A stretch of DNA of 64,000 nt from positions 4,614,001 through 4,678,000 of the forward strand of contig NC_134676.1 of the NCBI RefSeq assembly GCF_030463565.1, given 5' to 3'. Positions 12,169 through 26,704 of the stretch are shown one piece after another. Source of the DNA: Pelecanus crispus (taxonomy: Eukaryota > Chordata > Aves > Pelecaniformes > Pelecanidae). Made by a program: the position numbers and the translations under genes. The stretch's first letter is position 1. Each line of letters opens with the position of its first letter. The notes below the pieces were generated by a model. That model worked only from the letters and a program-made list of their open reading frames with translations. It had not been told where the DNA came from and did no database searches.

Positions 12169-12505
12169 CTTCATTTCAGACAATGAAGCTCTGTGAAATA
12201 GCCATGACTTGTGTTGTATGTCTCTTGTTCCCCACTTCCCTTACCTGGGGATGTAAGGGAAGCCTCTGTAAATGTTTGGTTTGGGGTTTTTTTCTGTGTT
12301 TTTCACAAATGCAACAAAATCCTAAGCTGTGGCTTCTTCCTCTTAATACTCTTTGGGCTGGGGAGAGGACAAACTATCTATGCAAACCCTGCATCACACA
12401 AGCTCTGTGCCGTCAGGTCAGAATTGGGACACCTCCCCACCACCAAAACCTCCAAACTATGCAGAGTTGAGCTACAGTTGAATTTCTGGTTTGATAACTT
12501 TAAGG

Positions 12506-12531
12506 GGGGGGGGGGGGGGGGGCGCGGGGGG
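12506..12531 (+). repeat. G-rich run in PIAS2 3'UTR
   Basis: Eighteen or more G, then CGC, then another G run, within the transcribed strand of the 3'UTR. It could fold as an RNA G-quadruplex. The exact length may be a sequencing artefact. Confidence 0.85.
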
Positions 12532-13618
12532 GGAAAGCACCTTTAAGCTCAAATTTAGATTATAAAGTCCTTGGTGGCCCTCTTTGAAAGTGCCACCCCT
12601 CACCAGATGGTGAAGTGCATGCTTTCTGTGGCAGCTGTAAGGAGACAAAACAGGAATTCCTTTCTCCAGTGCAGGATTGTTTTCTAGGATCTCTCACTCG
12701 TGGCTTCTGTCGCTTCAGTAATGGCTGTATTCTGCTTGGGAATACCGCGCTCCCACTTGCCACGGGGGAGGCTCGGCTTTTTGGAAGAGGAAAAGCTGTA
12801 GCCGCGTGGTGTTCCCACCTAACTGGAATTACGTGTTTGGGGCTCAATGATGCTTTGTCCCCTGTTACGTGGCCTCCTAATCACGGCTTTTCTAATTTGA
12901 CGGGAATAACTTCCTCCTGGTTTACTCCTCTGATGAATCTGCTGCTTTCTTGTGTGTGTGCAGCATCTCCCCATGCTCCTCTAAGGATAACCTCAGCAGT
13001 ACTGTATGTGGAAGAGGTCACAGTCCAGGAAAACCAAGTCATTTCCATAAAGCTGGAATAGTGGTATTGTCTATATATGTTGACAGAGCAGCTTTTCCAA
13101 GTGTTGTGTTTCTGTTGAGTAACTGTATTTGAGATTATTCCTTCCCTAATTACCAGCTTTCACTTTTTCCTAATTTTGTGTTCCTTTTTTCTTATTTCTG
13201 TAGTCAGATGTCTGGTGCTTTTTGCCTTCCGTTACTGTTACAGTATTTGAACAAAGTACGTGGATAAGAAATATTGAAGCAGGATGTATTGTAACTCTCG
13301 TCTGCCCTGTACTCCCACCTTTAATGCTGCATTACTATTCCTCATTGCCTTTTTTGTATGATCACAGTACTCTTCAGTTTACATGTTGGTCTTAATATCG
13401 CATCCAATCTTTCTTCTCCTTTCCTTATCTGTTGAATTTTTTGTATCTGTTGAGGATCAGTTTTTAGCATGATTTTATTTCCAAAAAAGCCATGCTACTC
13501 ATGAATTTTTTTTTTGTTTTTCCTAATGGCCTGCAACAGATCAGTGCTTTCTGCATCACAATTGCACAGTGACGTGAACTGTAAATAGAGCGTGGAGAGA
13601 GGTTCCGGAGTCATTCTG

Positions 13619-13624
13619 AATAAA
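13619..13624 (+). promoter_or_regulatory. Distal poly(A) signal AATAAA of PIAS2
   Basis: A canonical hexamer in CTGAATAAAGTGTTT with GU-rich sequence right after it. It gives a 3'UTR of about 1.9 kb. Confidence 0.6.
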
Positions 13625-13645
13625 GTGTTTAAAACTGGTACCCGT

Positions 13646-15899
<2,254 letters not shown>

Positions 15900-16345
15900 A
15901 GTACAGAAGTGTTAGTTCAGTGTTCAGAAGCGGTCAAAATGAGAAATCAAGTGCTAGTACCTGTTAGGAAAGGAAGAGAAACCCAAATGTTATGTCCAGT
16001 GAAAGCCTGCGCTTTTATTATAAAGTTGTGCAGTTGTGGTTCCTTTCTTATGAAAGCGGTTACTGCAGAAAAGGTTCAGAGAAGGGGAATGCAGATGACC
16101 AAAGCCCTGAACTGGAACTTCGCAAGGTAGGATTCTTCGGCATGGGAAGAGCAGTGATGTAGTAGGAAGGATCTAGAGGGCTAAAAATTAAGCAATATGG
16201 ACACAGCGGATAAAGATAAAGGAAGTGTCAGTTGAAGCTAGCAGGAGCCAGGTTCAAGGGAGGCAAAAGGAGGCTGTTCTTCACACATCTAGATGGGTGG
16301 AAGTCCTTGCCTGTCCTGTGGATGCTGATGTTTTACACTGAGGGG
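15900..16345 (+). mobile_element. Probable old CR1-like fragment
   Basis: The stretch around 16070-16345 reads like an older CR1 family: AAAAGGTTCAGAGAAGGGGA, then 'ggaggctgttcttcacac' and a 'gatgggtggaagtccttgcc' segment. It is strongly diverged, so the left edge is uncertain. A younger CR1 seems to begin where it ends. Confidence 0.5.
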
Positions 16346-17160
16346 GAGACTGAGTAACTTCATAGGGAAATGAAGCAGTGTGTCCAGGTGGCCAAGAAGG
16401 CCAACAGCATCCTGGCTTGTGTCAGGGGTAGTGTGGCCAGCAGGAGCAGGGCAGGGATCGTCCCCCTGTGCTCGGCGCTGGTGAGGCTGCACCTGGAATG
16501 CTGTGTCCAGTTTTGGGCCCCTCAATACAAGAAGGACATTGAGGTGCTGGAGCGTGTCCAGAGAAGGGCAACAGAGCTGGGGAAGGGTCTGGAGCACAGG
16601 GCTGATGGGGAGCAGCTGAGGGAGCTGGGGGTGTTCAGCCTGGAGAAGAGGAGGCTGAGGGGAGACCTCATCGCTCTCTACAACTGCCTGACAGGAGGGG
16701 GCAGGGAGGGGGGTGTTGGTCTCTTCTCCCAAGTAGTTAGTGATAGGACGAGAGGAAATGGGCTCAAGCTGCGCCAGGGGAGGTTTAGATTGGATATTAG
16801 GAAAAATTTCTTTAGGGAAAGGGCAGTCAAACATTGGAAGAGGCTGCCCAGAGAGGTGGGGGAGTCACCATCCCTGCAGGTGTTCAAAAGATGGGCAGAG
16901 GTGGCACTTTGGGACATGGTTTAGTGGGCATGGGGGTGTTGGGTTGATGGTTGGACTGATGATCTTAGAGCTCCTTTCCAACCTTAATGATTCCTAGGTT
17001 TTCACTTTCATTAAAAAACAATCCAGCCACCAAGCCAGGAAACATGAAACTATGACTCCCCCCTTAATTGGTTTAATGGTGGACTTGGCAGCGTTAGGTT
17101 AATGGTTGGACTAGATGATCTTAAAGGTCTTTTCCAACCTAAATGATTCTATGATTCTAA
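16346..17160 (+). mobile_element. CR1 LINE, 5'-truncated, with dimeric 3' tail
   Basis: Contains the C-terminus of CR1 ORF2 (reverse transcriptase polyprotein) in an open frame at 16370-16924. Typical landmarks are [29 protein letters not shown], and [19 protein letters not shown]. The 3'UTR follows with 'gggttgatggttggactgat'. An 'agccaccaagccaggaaac' linker and a second CR1 tail then end in ATGATTCTATGATTCTA. It is incapable of autonomous movement because the 5' part is absent. The long open frame marks a fairly young copy. Confidence 0.93.
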
Positions 17161-18513
17161 ATCCATCGAGGGTTGATCTAAATTGATCTAGAAACCATTT
17201 CTGCCCCAGAAGGCCTCTGAAAGTTATGGCCATAAAACAGCAACTGGGGAAGTTTCACACCAGCTTACCTTGTTCTTTCTCTTCTCTAAATGCTCACTTT
17301 CAGTCACTGTCATGAACAAGATGCTGGGCTAACTCGACATTTAGTTTGGCAGTACAGGAACTTTCCATTTAACTGAAGATACATAGGTGTCTCCTTTGCT
17401 ATTTCCTCATCGTCATAGCAGCATCATCACCTTCTCCCAAGTGTTCAGTCCTGTGGAGAGCTGCTGCCTGTGAACTGAGACTTTGCTACTGTAGAACTGC
17501 TTTAAGCACTAGTTTATAGGAACACTGGTATTTCCCCACATCTTTAGATCGCTGTTTGAGCAAGAGTCAACAGCAGCTTTGGCAAGGAAGCAGAAAGGCA
17601 GTTTTGCAGAATATATGTGCTGTGTAAGTTGAGACTGAGAGCCCAGTGTAATACACATCCTACCAAGTTGAAGCTTTTTGGTTTTCCATGTTTGGAAAAT
17701 GGGTCTCTGTGAAATTGTTTTAAGCTCTATGGAAACTTGGAGAAGGGGAAAAAAAAAAGATCCCTAAAATACTCAAAACAAGCAAACGTGTGTAAATTGT
17801 TCTTTTAAGAAGTTAAATTGCCAGTTTAGACTTTGAAAGTTAAGTATCTCTTATTTCATGACTGATGATTTTAGCAGTTACCACACTAATGTACTTTGGC
17901 AAAGAAGCCCCCTCCAAAATAAAACATGACATTTCGTACAGTTTTACTGCGTGAGGAGTTCCAAATGCGCCATGTGAAACCGGTAAACTTTCTGTCACCA
18001 CGTCACAGGATACCCTTGAAGTGCATATTTAAATGGGGAGGAGGGAGATGGGACACACAAATAAACCACAATACCAGAGGAAGGACTGTGAAGTTTCCAG
18101 GGCAGCGTAAGAAGGATCAGGTTATTATTTTAAAGATAGTCTTAAGATTGGCAGGAGGGTGTAATGCCATTTAAGCTACTCAGGCTGGCATTCTGTCCTT
18201 TTAAAGATTCAAATCGGTACCAGATTTTCTAGCCTGCTGGTGCTGAAGACCCATTCTTCCTTCCAGGCTTGCTTCAGAGGAAGACCTTGATTTAAAACGA
18301 TGGAAACTGAATCTGGCGTACACTGAAGTGTCTTAACGCGCAGAAGCTGTCACATCTTTGTGGCACAAAAGCCCAATAGAGGAGGTTGCCAGAAAAAGGA
18401 GGGAGTAAACCATTTGTTCTGAACTGAAGATGCAAAGGGCCAACAGGAAGAAGCTTGGAGCTAATAAAATGGGAATTCTGAAGTCCCTTTCATCCTGCAG
18501 AGGTCTTTCTTTA

Positions 18514-18681
<168 letters not shown>

Positions 18682-18748
18682 CTATGAAAAAAAAGATTCT
18701 ATCAAGTTACATAAAAGGAGGAGATCGCCAGTTATTAAAACACAGCCA

Positions 18749-18951
18749 GGCAGCATTAGACCATCCCTCTAGACAGCTCTCTTGATGTTTTCCTCATGAT
18801 GGCTCCTCCCTCAGAGAAATTTCTCTCATGGGTAACAAGTGGCTCCACTCTCACTTCCGAGACATCTTTCAGAAGCTCTGCCTGCCCTCCCTGCCTCGCA
18901 TGACTGGGAAGTTTCCAATTACTGTATATACTGACTGTACTGGATTGTAGT
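18749..18951 (+). repeat. 203-bp direct repeat, copy A
   Basis: It begins GGCAGCATTAGACCATCCCT and ends TACTGGATTGTAGTT. It aligns to 20319-20521 without gaps at a constant 1570-base offset, with only a handful of substitutions. Flanks are unrelated and I see no clear target-site duplication or terminal inverted repeats. Confidence 0.9.
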
Positions 18952-19910
18952 TTACATACAGAAAGCGAGGCAAAAAGTGCATATGCTCAGCGAATGACCT
19001 TCAGCAATCTTTGGCCACAAGAAAGCAGAGTCCTCTAGTGCTCTGTAATAAATGCATTTACTACAGGATGCAAATTTTAGACAAACAGGATCTCACTGTA
19101 CCTTATCTTAGACCTTACAACATGGCTGATGAGCACTCTGATAAAAACTGTACTTCAAAACACACAATTGCTTAGAAACATACCACTAAGGCCGCAACCC
19201 CCCCCCCGCTTTGTCACGATAGGTTATACAAGTCATCGAGGGGAAAAAAATTCTCCATTTTGCTGTTTTGTCCTTACTTGCACTCATCTATCCTCAGCCC
19301 TCATGGCTAAGACACTTTTTAAGCAAGTGAGCTGGTAGATTTCCTGCCCACCACCCAGCACCATAGTCTGGAATTAATTTTTAAAGCAGGTTTTAAATCT
19401 TCCAATTGCTTTTAAGACAGTTAAGACAAATTGGTATGTGGATAGCTGTACTATTTATGATAAATAAATACTTTTAGCATGGAATGTATTTTCTAGGCTC
19501 TTTCATGGAAGAATTGAATTTACCAAGAAAATTCAGTTATTCAAAGGACAAAGGTTAATGTTTAAACAGCTCAAAAAAAACTTATTTAAAAAATCCTTGC
19601 TGCTCTTTCTGGTTATTTAGGATACCCAATGTTTGTTCCCCTGAATGTCTGCAGTGACAGAAAGAGAGGAGGGGAAAAAAAAAAAAAAAACCCCAAATCA
19701 TAACTTCCCCAAAAGTACTGGCAATTCATAAAGAACAGCATAATTCACCTCCCCACCTACATTTTGCTGTTTCCATTTAACCTTTTTCTAACTGCGGAAT
19801 GAAAAACCTGTCCTCAAAGTCTTTGCATCGCTGATATAATGGACATAGAACAGAGCTGTCATGGCTTCTCGGAAGAGAACGTGGAAACACAATCATAGAT
19901 CTGTTGCATC

Positions 19911-19985
19911 TCGTGTTGGCAGTGTTAGGTTTATGGTTGGACTCAATGATCTTAAGGGTCTTTTCCACTCTAAATGATTCTATAC
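19911..19985 (+). mobile_element. CR1 3' tail fragment beside the last surviving EEF2-like exon
   Basis: A short CR1 3' end (TTGGCAGTGTTAGG, GGTTGGACTCAATGATC, ATGATTCTAT). Its right edge is less than 20 bases from the donor of the EEF2-like exon at 20003. The insertion or an associated rearrangement may have contributed to loss of the 3' exons. Confidence 0.85.
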
Positions 19986-20002
19986 AATACCCTGTTGCAT
20001 AC

Positions 20003-20185
20003 CTGTATTTCTACCAGATAGATGGGCTCCAGAAGCCTGGGTTGTGCTGTAAGAGTAGCGGCATACAGAACTCTCCTCGCAGTAGGAATGATTTGCCCAC
20101 CACCACGGTGCACAGCATCAGTGTGCAGAGTGACATCATGGCTATCAAAATGAACACCTCTCATGTTCTCCTCACACAAGGCACC
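20003..20185 (-). pseudogene. EEF2: EEF2-like exon 11, last surviving exon
   Basis: The 183 nt are open: [20 protein letters not shown], then the loop [10 protein letters not shown] with the His that is diphthamide-modified in EEF2, ending EPIYLVEIQ at donor gtatgc. The following exon(s), about 95-100 residues, are absent. Confidence 0.92.
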
Positions 20186-20318
20186 CTGCAATAGTAAAAG
20201 GAGAAAAACAAAGGTGTGATACTGCTCAGGAGTTTCTAAGATATGAACCTTCACTTAGCAGGATTCTGGCCTGATTTAAGTCACTCATGCTGATGCTGAG
20301 CAGTTACATTTGGACCAA

Positions 20319-20521
20319 GGCAGCATTAGACCATCCCTCTAGACAGCTCTCTTGATGTTTTCCTCATGACGGCTCCTCCCTCAGAGAAATTTCTCTCATG
20401 GGTAACAAGTGTCTCCACTCTCACTTCCGAGACATCTTTCAGAAGCTCTGCCTGCCTTCCCTGCCTCACATGACTAGGAAGTTTCCAATTACTGTACATA
20501 CTGACTGTACTGGATTGTAGT
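20319..20521 (+). repeat. 203-bp direct repeat, copy B
   Basis: Partner of 18749-18951, lying in the intron between EEF2-like exons 10 and 11. On the minus strand it is open (SNWKLPSHVRQGRQAELLKD region), and copy A stays open over the shared part too. I do not recognise the peptide. Confidence 0.9.
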
Positions 20522-20772
20522 TCGACACAGAAAAGTCCTTCTTGGAAGGACTCAAATGCTCCTGCAGCACTTGAGAACTCACACTGGGAACAAACATTAA
20601 AATACCCCCAGACAACATCTTCATTACACAGGTTGAGTGACGCACGTTCTTCAGTGGGGACAAATTCCAACTAGCCCACTACCCTGTTCTTATCAGTTAT
20701 TCTAAAGATTTCACATGAATAGAGCTCAGACACATTTCAGTAACACAAGATACAACACAGAACTACACTTAC

Positions 20773-21126
20773 CTCTTTCATAGTCCACTGGAAACCAGCA
20801 GCAACATTGTCTTTGATTTCATTTAGGTACTGGACACCTTTCGTGATGTCAACTAAGATATTCGGACCGGTACCGTTAGGTCCAAAGCACCAAATCTTAC
20901 GAGCATCAGACACATCCCACTCATATTTCCCTGCCAGGTAATGCGCACGCTGTTTCAGTTCTTGATGGGAACCGACTTCCCCTTTGTCTACATCCTCTGC
21001 CAGGCCATCAGGAAAGGGTCGAGCCTTCACGTACAGCCTGTTGTGTTTGTTGGGAGATTTGGATAAGCACACCTGGCTTGACTCTTCACCAACTGTCTCA
21101 CAGTAAGATACAACCGGGTCCGATTT
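20773..21126 (-). pseudogene. EEF2: EEF2-like exon 10, open
   Basis: The 354 nt are fully open and encode [16 protein letters not shown], then [20 protein letters not shown] and [20 protein letters not shown], part of domain IV. The acceptor is catgacag and the donor gtaagt. Its good preservation suggests decay is recent relative to the age of the copy. Confidence 0.92.
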
Positions 21127-21571
21127 CTGTCATGTAGATCAAAGACAAAAAATGCCCAAGTACAAAGCTGGTCATTTCCACATACTAATCAAATGCCATT
21201 CAATAAACCGTGGCTTCTCCTCCTAAGGCAGTGCGTTAACGCCAGGTTCACTCAGTCATGCCGGCATGCTGCTAGCTTCATCAAGGGAAACAACAACATT
21301 TTCAGTAGCCCATCTATGGTTACCATCATTGCTCAAGTTAGTTTTCCTGTTCACTGGATTTTTTTCACATCTCTGTCCTAATTCTAAGCTCTTTCAATGA
21401 ACTAATAAAGGACTCCTTTTATTACTTAATCAGTTAGTCTCCTAAAAAGTTTCAAATTGCTTTAAGGAAGTTGCTCTAAGGAAACCAACAACAGCAGATT
21501 AAAATAACATTTTCAAAGGTTAATATTTAGTCATATTCCATACACTCCAGTCCACAAAAATTCTTGAATAC

Positions 21572-21774
21572 CTTAATTGGAATACAAGCATGATCTTCTT
21601 CCAGATCTTTCTTGCCGGCTGTGTAGTTTGGTCCCATGATTCAAACTTTCTGTCCAGTAGAAACAATACCAGAGAAGACTCGCCCAAAGGCACAGAAACG
21701 CCCCTTATCCTATGTGGGGACCATTTTGGAAATGCACATCATCAGAGGGCCTTCGGGATGACAGTTTTTGACAC
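21572..21774 (-). pseudogene. EEF2: EEF2-like exon 9, two stops and large internal loss
   Basis: The frame reads VKNCHPEGPLMM, then TAG replaces Ser in VPTSDKG and TGA replaces Arg in KVRIMG. After PNYTAGKK the sequence jumps straight to DLEEDHACIPIK. About 120 codons of domains II-III, with any introns between, are gone. The splice borders (ttattgcag, gtattc) remain. Confidence 0.92.
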
Positions 21775-23431
<1,657 letters not shown>

Positions 23432-24420
23432 TTAAAGGCTATGAGTAAAATACTTATCTAGAAAAAGCAATTTGAACATAACTGTATGTTTGAATTACTG
23501 AAAACGAGCACTCCTTGCATTCTTTTTTGCCTTGGGCTAGTGACTTACATTTCAACAGAAAGGTCAGGATTCTTGGATTATGTTAAGCTCGTGAAATAAA
23601 AGACGAATGTCCTTCTTCAGATTACAACAGTAGAAAGAAAAAGGTTCATGAATAGTCATATTTTATGGCTGTATCTTCCATAGAGGGAAGATAAAAATAA
23701 AACCAAATGTTTTATTAAATCTCTGGCCATTTGCCACAGTGATGTGGTTGGATTTCCCTTCTCCAGTGATTATTTCAAGAAGTTTCCACATGTATCCCCT
23801 GGGCCCCCTTTTTATGTGGGTTTTAACATACCTGAGGAGAACCAAGTTAGCACCGGAACCGGACAGTTTCTTAAAGGCTCTGCTCTTAACATTCAGTGCT
23901 GTACAGAAAGTGATCATGGGCCTTGAGACATTATTCTTTAAAAGGTTGACCGGAATTCAGCCGTGCTCTTGAATGGATTGGAATTTGTGAGAGCCAACCA
24001 GAAACCATGTTTCTGATTACACAGCCACAGCATACCTGTGCAGCAACAGACACTTTGTATTAGCACTGCATTTACACCTTGAGAAGACGGAGGGAGGCAG
24101 TATTGGTGGGTTTTTTTAATGTCTGAAATAAAATTTTTCTCCCTCTTTTTATATCAAAACAGGTATGTCTTTTGTATGCTGCAACACACTTAAGTCCTGT
24201 TACCTCTCTAGCAAATTCAGTGCAATACATTACCAGGCACCTTATTTCATATCACAACGTTCCTGACGCACAAATTAACCGTTGATCAGCTTATAAAAAG
24301 ACAATTAAGGTAAGTTTCTGTAGATTTTAAAAGATATAAAAGACTGTTCGCATTACACAGCTCAAGGGTAAGAAATGCTACCACTCCAGCAATTCTAATG
24401 AAATAGAAAGGCCATGTTAC

Positions 24421-24534
24421 CTTAAGAAGGGGTTTCCCCTCTTTATCCCGATCTTCAATGTCTAGCTTGATATCAAGTTTCTCTATCAATTTGGCTGCCT
24501 CTTCCTTCTTAAAATTCATAATGGCATCAAAGAT
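24421..24534 (-). pseudogene. EEF2: EEF2-like exon 7, open
   Basis: Exactly 38 codons, the same as human, encoding [20 protein letters not shown] through DKEGKPLLK. The acceptor is cttgtttcag and the donor gtaaca, both usable. Confidence 0.92.
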
Positions 24535-25013
24535 CTGAAACAAGTTTATAGCAACCGGAGTAAGTAATACAACAGAGACAGGTTTTGCTTACCAGTTGTC
24601 TTAAACGTGTTGTATGTCTGAAAACCCTCTGGTCTCTCTGTTATGGGCTTTTGTTTGAGAAACTATTTGCAAGGATCATACAAGATCAAGATTCACAAAT
24701 TATATTAAATGTTTCAAAATCCAAAGGAAATTCCAAATTTCTATCAGAAGAGGTTCATACACAAGACACATAAATCTTTAATCTAACGATATGCAGAATA
24801 TGTTATTTCATTGAAGACCATTCAGATTTGCTGCCTTCCACTTCTGTCCCACCTTTTGCACATTGTTCTTATACTGCAGAATTTTTCTAGTCTCTACAGA
24901 AAGTGTAGACCTACCTTATGAGAGGGATGGTTTTCCTAAGAGCTAACCTGCTAAACTAAAAAAAGTCTCCTCTTACGCCCTTGCAATCAAATCAAGACAA
25001 AATAGTGCTTTAC

Positions 25014-25125
25014 CTTAAAGACAGGATCCAGAACTAGCTGGCAAAATGTCCTTGGCAACTTCTTTCCATCTGGGCTTTCCATAGTGGCTGATTTGCTGCA
25101 TTTTCCAGTTGCTGGATCAAAATAT
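25014..25125 (-). pseudogene. EEF2: EEF2-like exon 6, open
   Basis: The 112 nt have good borders and encode [20 protein letters not shown], then [17 protein letters not shown]. It has two more residues than human EEF2 in the variable SAT-SPD loop. No lesion. The intron before it carries the 25809-26230 repeat. Confidence 0.92.
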
Positions 25126-25808
25126 CTAAAGATTATGTTTATTTTTACCCATCCAGTTTGCACTTGAGGAGTATCCACTTTTTCTGCAAATTTCCACTTA
25201 GTTATTTTTAAAAGCAAACTTTGTAAAGTTTCACACTTAAGCAGAGATTAGAATAGCAGAAGAGTGGCAAATCCTTATTTGAATGTAGCAATAACTGTTA
25301 GATGTTTGGGGAGGCAAAGGACAGCTTTTTGTTTGTTTAGGCTTTGGAGGTTTTTTACTACACTTAAAAACACTTTCACATGTATTTTTAGGGTTTTACA
25401 GGGAACTAGGCACTGTAAGCAAACCTGTTGCCAAGAATTCTCTTGCTCCACCCTGTTCTCTATAACAGTCCTTTGAAGCCTTGCTAAAATCATTTAAATA
25501 CCATACAAGATGGTATTTGGAGTACCCTATGAGCTAAATGAGTCAAGGTAGGTTAATTTATTATAAGGCATCAGAAGACAAGCAAGTATATTGAGCTTTC
25601 ACATATGTATAAAGCATTCAGTTAACAGCAAGTTATGTACACACCTAATATCTCATAACTCCATCTTTTATGAGATACAATTTAAGGTTCATTAAATTCA
25701 CAGAAATACTCATTGGTATCAGAAGACTGGATTTGGTCCATAATCTTGTGTTGCATATTAATTTTACCTATGCAGTTCAATAAAAGCATGTTCTGAAGTT
25801 CTGAATCA

Positions 25809-26230
25809 TAGAATCATCGAATCGTTTAGGTTGGAAAAGACCTTTAAGATCATCCAGTCCAACCATTAACCTAACACTACCAAGTCCACCACTAAACCAG
25901 TTAAGGGGAGAGTAGCAATTTCATGTTTCCTGGCTTGGTGGCTGGATTATTTATAATGAAAGTAAAAACTAGGAATCACTAAGGTTGGAAAGGACCTCTA
26001 AGATCATCAGTCCAATCATCAACAATTTATACACTAATTACAATTTAAAGAAATTAGAGAGAGCTAATGTTCAGAAAATAAATGAAGGGCAGTGCTGACA
26101 GTGAAGTTGTGTGGGTTTTTTGTTTTTTGGGTTTTTTTTTCCTAAAATGGAGGTGGAGGGAAAGATCCAAGCTGTTGCTTCCCAATCATAAAACACAAGA
26201 ATCTTGAAATGACTGCAGTGTTGTGTGTGG
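25809..26230 (-). repeat. Composite CR1-tail repeat, copy 2
   Basis: The same element as at 513-920, same orientation, with a few substitutions, a 4-bp AGAG insertion and a longer T run. It lies in the intron between EEF2-like exons 5 and 6. Both copies stop at the same base (…TTGTGTGTGG). Confidence 0.85.
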
Positions 26231-26522
26231 AGTGAATCTTCTCTCTCTGCTCTTACGGAGCAGGTTATCAGAACTCACCATAGAAGGCACATACAGCATA
26301 TCTGCATTACAAGCAATTGCCTTTCTCAGATATATAAATATTTTCATTATAAGCGTTACAAATTCATGTCTCTAACCAGCTTTCTAAGCTGCCTATGAAA
26401 GCTTAGTTTTATGGAAGCACAAACTCAGCATGCACTGGTATGCATCACTGATATCCTTAGAGTGTCACTGTGGTGTCTAAGCATGTAATCTACATTCATT
26501 CCATGCGTAGTGTGTTACTTAC

Positions 26523-26704
26523 TTATCACCCCAGAGTTTTTTCATCATATCTTCCACTTTCTTTGAACGCTCAGCTGAAGGGAGTTGTGCTTTTTCACCT
26601 TTGGCAGCAAATTTGGTTACATACATCTCAGCAAACTGCTTCACAGTAAATGCCCAGCCATGCAGATCAGAGCCAAACCCAACAGTACTGATAACTGGAT
26701 CAAT
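26523..26704 (-). pseudogene. EEF2: EEF2-like exon 5, open
   Basis: The 182 nt keep phase and both splice sites (cttttaaag acceptor, gtaagt donor). It encodes [20 protein letters not shown] through [11 protein letters not shown]. One residue longer than the human exon in the KGE-AER region. No lesion. Confidence 0.92.

Larger units (their letters stand above)
11695..13645 (+). other. PIAS2: PIAS2 3' untranslated region
   Basis: Non-coding sequence follows the PIAS2 stop. There are two usable poly(A) signals, AATAAA at 12163-12168 and at 13619-13624. The second is followed by GTGTTT-type GU-rich sequence and probably marks the distal end. Also present are poly-T near 11876, a G-run at 12506-12531 and AT-rich stretches. 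The end coordinate is approximate, taken as about 20 bases past the distal signal. Confidence 0.7.

Noticed and set aside
16370..16924. A 184-codon open frame that looks like a gene
   Set aside because: It is the C-terminal end of CR1 ORF2, inside a truncated LINE.
20326..20670. A 114-codon open frame on the minus strand between EEF2-like exons
   Set aside because: Half of it is the 203-bp direct repeat and it lies in an intron. No recognised domain; kept only as repeat evidence.
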